Part shown: in pieces, positions 59,578 to 63,512 of the stretch
Position numbering within the stretch: position 1 is the stretch's first letter
How the letters are laid out: every line of letters starts with the position of its first letter
From: a virus
DNA: 63,512 nucleotides
Strand: one strand, 5' to 3'
Virus record (IMG/VR): IMGVR_UViG_3300006802_000101
Span: 1-63,512 of that record
Program-made: the position numbers and the translations under genes
The notes under the pieces: generated by a model
Databases searched by the model: none
Seen by the model: only the letters and a program-made list of their open reading frames with translations
Told to the model about the DNA's origin: nothing

Positions 59578-59599
59578 TAAACTATAAAAACTTTTAATT

Positions 59600-60316
59600 A
59601 TGTCAAAAATAGAACAATTATCAATAGGAATGGGAGGCCCAACCCTTTTGATGTCAGACGGGGATTCAGCTAACAATATTAGGGGTTATGCTATACAAGC
59701 CTTAGAGGATTGTATTTTTTCTCAATTAGACCTTGACCAAACCCCATCTATCCCATTTGGTGAAAAACTACAAATCACAGCCGTCACTAATGCTGATAAT
59801 GAATTTACCTTAGACTCTGCTGATATAGCAAAATTATCAGTTGGCGACAAAGTTTTCTATAATGCTGGAGGAGTGGACATGCCTCTAGGAACAGTACAAG
59901 ATGGAGAGGGTAGAGCAACAGAATTTAAAGATAAGTCTATATACTTTATTCAAGCTATCGACACAACCAATAATCAGATTAAAATAGAAGAGACATTAGG
60001 AGCTGGAGCGATAACGCTTTCTGATGACGGCACATTATATGGGGTTAATTCCTTTTTTGCTAAAGTAGACGCTAACTTTTCTTTCGGTACTTTTACTAGA
60101 AATGCATCTTCTAACGATAGAACACACGAAATAGTAGGCAATGTAGATGGTCGTATATTCAAAACAGCTGATGATTCTGGGTTACAAGTTAACATGTTTG
60201 ACACTACAGGCGGTGCAAATGTAGGTGATGTACAGATACCAAGAGGTATGACTGTTTACTTACCAATAACCGACATAACATTAACATCAGGAGCCTGTAT
60301 AGTATACACAAGATAA
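59600..60316 (+). CDS. Putative virion structural protein
   Basis: A 238-aa beta-rich protein. The middle (about residues 65-140) is a module like the one in the minus-strand protein at 26017-27006 (NADNEFTLDSADIAKLSVGDK, then IYFIQAIDTTNNQIKI). The C-terminus (IPRGMTVYLPITDITLTSG) resembles the end of the small decoration proteins. It lies 1 base from the next gene. A structural role is likely. Confidence 0.7.
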   Translation: MSKIEQLSIGMGGPTLLMSDGDSANNIRGYAIQALEDCIFSQLDLDQTPSIPFGEKLQITAVTNADNEFTLDSADIAKLSVGDKVFYNAGGVDMPLGTVQDGEGRATEFKDKSIYFIQAIDTTNNQIKIEETLGAGAITLSDDGTLYGVNSFFAKVDANFSFGTFTRNASSNDRTHEIVGNVDGRIFKTADDSGLQVNMFDTTGGANVGDVQIPRGMTVYLPITDITLTSGACIVYTR

Positions 60317-60317
60317 A

Positions 60318-62441
60318 ATGGCGGGTAGTTTAGGTATAGGTTTAGGTTTAGGAGGTTCAGTAGGAGGTGGGAATAATAATTCCTACACTGCTGTTGCTGG
60401 TCTATTATGGGAGCTTCCATCTGAATTAGTACTTAATGGTGACTTTGATGAGATTGGGCCACAACTAATTCAGAACCCAAACTTTAGCCTTGGGCTAGAT
60501 TTAACTACTAATGGGGATTTTAGTAATGGTTCGACTGATTGGGAAGAAGAAGGTTCTTCTGAAATAACAGTAGGAACGTATCAAGGTAGAGAAAATGTTG
60601 CTCGAATAAATATAAATGATACATCTACAGGTTCAAGAATAAGGCAGCCATTTACTTATGTTAATGGAACTACCTATAAAATTGTAGTAAATGTATATTT
60701 GGAAAGTGGCAGTTTTAGAGTAGATAGTTCTAATTCATTTGTAAGCACGGACTTTGTTCAAACTACCGATACGGGTTCTTGGCAGACATTGACTGCTTAT
60801 TTTACTACTATATCTAGTGGCTCTAATTATATATGGTTAAGGTCATCAACTGAAGTTTCAGAATTTTATGTAGAAAACATATCAGTACAAGAAGTTCCTT
60901 ATTGGACTTTAGGTACAGGTTGGAGTGTAGAAGATGGTGTAGCAGTAGCTTCAAACTCTAGTGCTAATGCTACGCAAGAAACATTCACGATAGATGCAGC
61001 TAAAACTTATAAGATAGATTTTACTATTTCTGATTATGGAGGTGGAACCTTTTTCATAACTTTTGGTGGTAATGATAACTCTTCTAATTTCACAGCTAAT
61101 GGCAGTTATACTGTTTATATAACTCCTACCAATAGAGTTAATAATATATTTTATTTAAGAGGCTCAGGTTTTACAGGCAAAATAGACAACATATCAGTAA
61201 AAGAAGTAGTAGGGTGGACTTTAGGTACAGGTTGGAGTGTAGAAGATGGTAAAGCTAGTAATAATGGTTCAAGTGGTTCTAATAACCTAACACAACCATC
61301 CATTTTAGAAGTTGATGAAAGTTATGAGATTACTATAACTGTTTCTGATTATGTTTCAGGAAACGTAGAAGTATCAGCGGGTGCATCACCTAGAGGTGAA
61401 GTGTCAGCTAATGGCACTTATACTTTTTACCAACAAGCTACTCCAAATAATAACTTTTATATTATTGCAAATTCGTTTGAAGGCTCAATAGAAAATGTAT
61501 CAGTAAAAGAATTTGCACTAAAACCATATCCCGCTGGAATAGTATCAGATTACAATTTAGCATGGGATTTAGATGGTTTAAATTACATGCCACAAGCTAG
61601 TCCATCTACTGATGGAAACTGGGAAGTTGTTTTGGGTGATGAATTAGTACAAAACGGTGATTTTGAGGACTTGGGTGATAACTACATTATAAATCCTACG
61701 TGTGACACCTCTATACCGTTTGGAACAAATGGAAGTGGATGGAAAACTATAGATGCTTCTAATGATGGTACTATAGAGTTTTTTAACGGAGGTATTAAAT
61801 TGACTAGAGTAGGTAGCACTCTTAAAAGATTAAGAGCTACACTATCTAACGGCTCTCAAGATGTTATACCTAGCACTGTAAAAACATATAAAATACAATA
61901 CGAAGTTATTTCTGCAACTGACGACAGCTCGTTAGCTGGCATGTATTTTGGGGGAGCTAGTATTCCACAGTCTTCCATAAGTACTACAGTCGGAGTTAAT
62001 ACCATTTACGCTGAATCAGGTGGCTCTAACGGTATAATTCAGTTTCAAGCGTACAACGATAAAGAAGTTGTTTTAGACAACATATCAGTACAACAAGTAG
62101 ACCCTAATGATAGGTGGAACGCAGGCAATAAATGGTCAATAAGTGGAGGTACTGCTAATAAAGCAACAGATGCAACTTCTAATATATCACAAGCAATAGA
62201 TGGAATTAGTGGAAAGCTACAAAAAGTTGTATTTACAGTTAGTAATTATGGTGGTAGTGGTGGTGTAGGTGCATCTGCTGATGGCTCAAATTATACTCAA
62301 AACGAGGGAAATGGTACTTTTACAGAATATATAACACCAAATAGTAACAACTTATATATTAGAGCAAGTTATTCATTTGTAGGTTCGATAGACAACGTAT
62401 CAGTAAAAGAAGGCGGAGAATTAATACCTAAAGAAATATAA
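60318..62441 (+). CDS. Fibre/adhesin with tandem carbohydrate-binding-like repeats
   Basis: A 707-aa protein made of about five beta-sandwich repeats of the CBM4/9-like kind. Each begins near a NGDF/NPNF line or WTLGTGWSVEDG and ends with a DNISVKE-type strand (IDNISVKEVV, IENVSVKEF, LDNISVQQV, IDNVSVKEGG). Such modules bind polysaccharides, so a receptor-binding or glycan-docking fibre is likely. The N-terminus is Gly-rich (GSLGIGLGLGGSVGGG). Part of the repetition is still visible in the DNA. Confidence 0.8.
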   Translation: MAGSLGIGLGLGGSVGGGNNNSYTAVAGLLWELPSELVLNGDFDEIGPQLIQNPNFSLGLDLTTNGDFSNGSTDWEEEGSSEITVGTYQGRENVARININDTSTGSRIRQPFTYVNGTTYKIVVNVYLESGSFRVDSSNSFVSTDFVQTTDTGSWQTLTAYFTTISSGSNYIWLRSSTEVSEFYVENISVQEVPYWTLGTGWSVEDGVAVASNSSANATQETFTIDAAKTYKIDFTISDYGGGTFFITFGGNDNSSNFTANGSYTVYITPTNRVNNIFYLRGSGFTGKIDNISVKEVVGWTLGTGWSVEDGKASNNGSSGSNNLTQPSILEVDESYEITITVSDYVSGNVEVSAGASPRGEVSANGTYTFYQQATPNNNFYIIANSFEGSIENVSVKEFALKPYPAGIVSDYNLAWDLDGLNYMPQASPSTDGNWEVVLGDELVQNGDFEDLGDNYIINPTCDTSIPFGTNGSGWKTIDASNDGTIEFFNGGIKLTRVGSTLKRLRATLSNGSQDVIPSTVKTYKIQYEVISATDDSSLAGMYFGGASIPQSSISTTVGVNTIYAESGGSNGIIQFQAYNDKEVVLDNISVQQVDPNDRWNAGNKWSISGGTANKATDATSNISQAIDGISGKLQKVVFTVSNYGGSGGVGASADGSNYTQNEGNGTFTEYITPNSNNLYIRASYSFVGSIDNVSVKEGGELIPKEI
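60903..61250 (+). repeat. 36-bp identical direct repeat within the fibre gene
   Basis: The 36 bases at 60903-60938 and 61215-61250 are identical and encode the WTLGTGWSVEDG block. The distance of 312 bp (104 codons) keeps the frame, so recombination between copies would delete or add one whole module. Confidence 0.85.
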
Positions 62442-62460
62442 TAAATAAAAATAAAATAAT

Positions 62461-63336
62461 ATGGCAACACCAAATATATTACCAAGAGCAAACGGAGAAG
62501 GAGAATTAGGAACATCTTCTAAAGCTTGGTCTAAAAGCTGTGTTTCAGCAGTCTCAAGAGTAGGAACTGATGACACTCTAAACATTCAAGTAACACCGAA
62601 TAGAATAGCAATTACTGGTTCAGAAAATGATACTGCGGTTTTTACATCAAACACAAACGGAGCTTTAAATCTAACCACAAATGATTCGTCTGGCTCTGCT
62701 GCACATCTTACAATTAATGTTGACGGAGATGTAGAGATTGATTCTACTACTGGAGTCATTAAGTTTGAAAAAAGCAGCACTGAGATAGGCAACATAAAAG
62801 ATACATTTTCTCAGCTTAACACAATAGAATATGTTAGAGTTTTAGGATATACATCAGGAACAGCTAGTACAGATGTATTCGGGCCAGACATTTCTCAGGG
62901 CTCAACTTCTCACGTATGGGCAGACTCTCTTTTTGCTGATGGGGCTACGGCACAAGTAGTATCACCTGACAGGGCTATACAAGCAGCTCAGTTAGTTGCT
63001 GGTAGAGGTGGATATATAAGAAACATAAGCGGATGGATTTCTGGTACTGGTGGTAAAACAGCTACTTTTAGAGTATTTAAAGCTACGCCTAGCGATGATG
63101 GTTCAGGAGCTCTAGCCTTGACAGAACTCGGTCAATCTAACGGTGTAGATGTAGCTTTAGACGGAACAGGTGAGTCTACTAGAATAGATTATAACGCTGT
63201 AGCAAGTTCTGACCTTGGTAGTTCATCTACGTTTTCTGCTAACGACTTAATAGTTGTGGGTCTTCAAAGTGACAGCTCTGGAATGGTTTCTAGATTTGCT
63301 TTAACTATGGAGGTTGTATACACAGAAATAATCTAA
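62461..63336 (+). CDS. Putative tail fibre protein
   Basis: A 291-aa protein beginning ATPNILPRANGEGELGTSSKAW, a form common at the start of phage fibre genes. The middle (VTPNRIAITGSENDTAVFTS, NGALNLTTND) has short beta repeats typical of trimeric fibre shafts; the C-terminal ~150 residues form a beta-rich head with GGYIRNISGWISGTGGKT. Soluble, no Cys pairs. Likely a fibre; the ligand is unknown. Confidence 0.75.
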   Translation: MATPNILPRANGEGELGTSSKAWSKSCVSAVSRVGTDDTLNIQVTPNRIAITGSENDTAVFTSNTNGALNLTTNDSSGSAAHLTINVDGDVEIDSTTGVIKFEKSSTEIGNIKDTFSQLNTIEYVRVLGYTSGTASTDVFGPDISQGSTSHVWADSLFADGATAQVVSPDRAIQAAQLVAGRGGYIRNISGWISGTGGKTATFRVFKATPSDDGSGALALTELGQSNGVDVALDGTGESTRIDYNAVASSDLGSSSTFSANDLIVVGLQSDSSGMVSRFALTMEVVYTEII

Positions 63337-63347
63337 AATATAGAGTA

Positions 63348-63512
63348 ATGGCAACAACGGCAAAAGAAATAGCATTGATGCAACAAAGAATGGATAATAT
63401 GGAGAAGAAACTCGACAAGATGGACGAGAAGTTAGATAGTCTTTGTAAGCAATTACTAGACCCAGATAATGGTGTGACCGCTAGGGTAAATAAAAATACT
63501 GCTGCGAGAAAA
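63348..63512 (+). CDS. Partial coiled-coil protein, possible XhlA-like lysis protein
   Basis: The first 55 codons of a gene cut by the right edge. The product starts MATTAKEIALMQQRMDNMEKK and forms a heptad coiled coil up to about residue 35, then VTARVNKNTAARK. Small coiled-coil proteins with a following membrane helix (XhlA type) are common next to phage lysis genes, but the diagnostic membrane part lies outside the window. Confidence 0.6.
   Translation, partial: MATTAKEIALMQQRMDNMEKKLDKMDEKLDSLCKQLLDPDNGVTARVNKNTAARK

Noticed and set aside
1-63512. Integrase, excisionase or CI-type repressor indicating a temperate phage
   Set aside because: No Tyr or Ser recombinase motifs and no classic repressor/Cro divergon were seen. 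The divergent promoters at 23.2 kb flank structural-type and small genes only.

Overview
The window is most of the genome of a tailed, virulent-looking bacteriophage, probably a podovirus, that infects a marine Flavobacteriia-type host. The reasons are: AT-rich DNA; promoters of the Bacteroidota form TTTG-N19/20-TAnnTTTG in front of many gene blocks; no purine-rich ribosome binding sites; host-type cysteine modules (GC-DPxAxNYN...DDGSC); a T7-like primase-helicase; and a virion block with portal, scaffold, capsid, ring and nozzle-type proteins plus giant internal virion proteins, but no sheath or tape measure. I saw no integrase, repressor/excision module, rRNA, tRNA or CRISPR. Both ends cut through genes: the left one runs off on the minus strand and the right one on the plus strand.

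Layout. (1) 1-20.9 kb, minus strand: a possible lysis-type membrane cluster at the far left, a metallophosphoesterase, a 1352-aa virion protein, then the DNA-metabolism block (DUF1064 and PD-(D/E)XK nucleases, primase-helicase, a DUF4373-type replication protein, an SSB-like DUF3127 protein ending DLPF, a DnaA-domain-IV-like protein, a RecB-like exonuclease and a Rad52/Sak-like annealing protein). Upstream of it lie about 25 tiny, tightly overlapping genes of mostly unknown role. No DNA polymerase, RNA polymerase or ligase is visible. (2) 20.9-21.85 kb: a noncoding region with at least three repeat families, a candidate origin/control region. (3) 21.85-23.23 kb, minus: eight very small genes, seven of them lysine-rich and probably virion or DNA-condensing proteins. 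(4) 23.3-25.2 kb, plus: small genes including a zinc ribbon and a protein made of two GroES-like domains. (5) 25.2-27.0 kb, minus: three virion-type genes, two of them paralogues. (6) 27.1-63.5 kb, plus: terminase, portal, scaffold, major capsid protein, connectors, a 3322-aa nozzle/adhesin fusion, internal virion proteins including a 2847-aa polyvalent protein (LysM, transglycosylase, ART-like, GNAT-like), and fibre genes.

The most unusual feature is a 14-bp element, TCGGACTTGTCCGA, found nine times between 14.19 and 20.85 kb and not seen by eye elsewhere. Seven copies lie inside genes. Six of these put the same SDKS peptide into unrelated small proteins; the seventh lies in another frame and is the one copy with a changed centre. 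Two copies are intergenic. All lie in the same orientation relative to transcription. Together with the repeat-rich noncoding region this suggests an undescribed DNA- or RNA-level control system in the early region.

All functional calls come from motif recognition by eye. No database search, alignment, codon statistics or folding was run.
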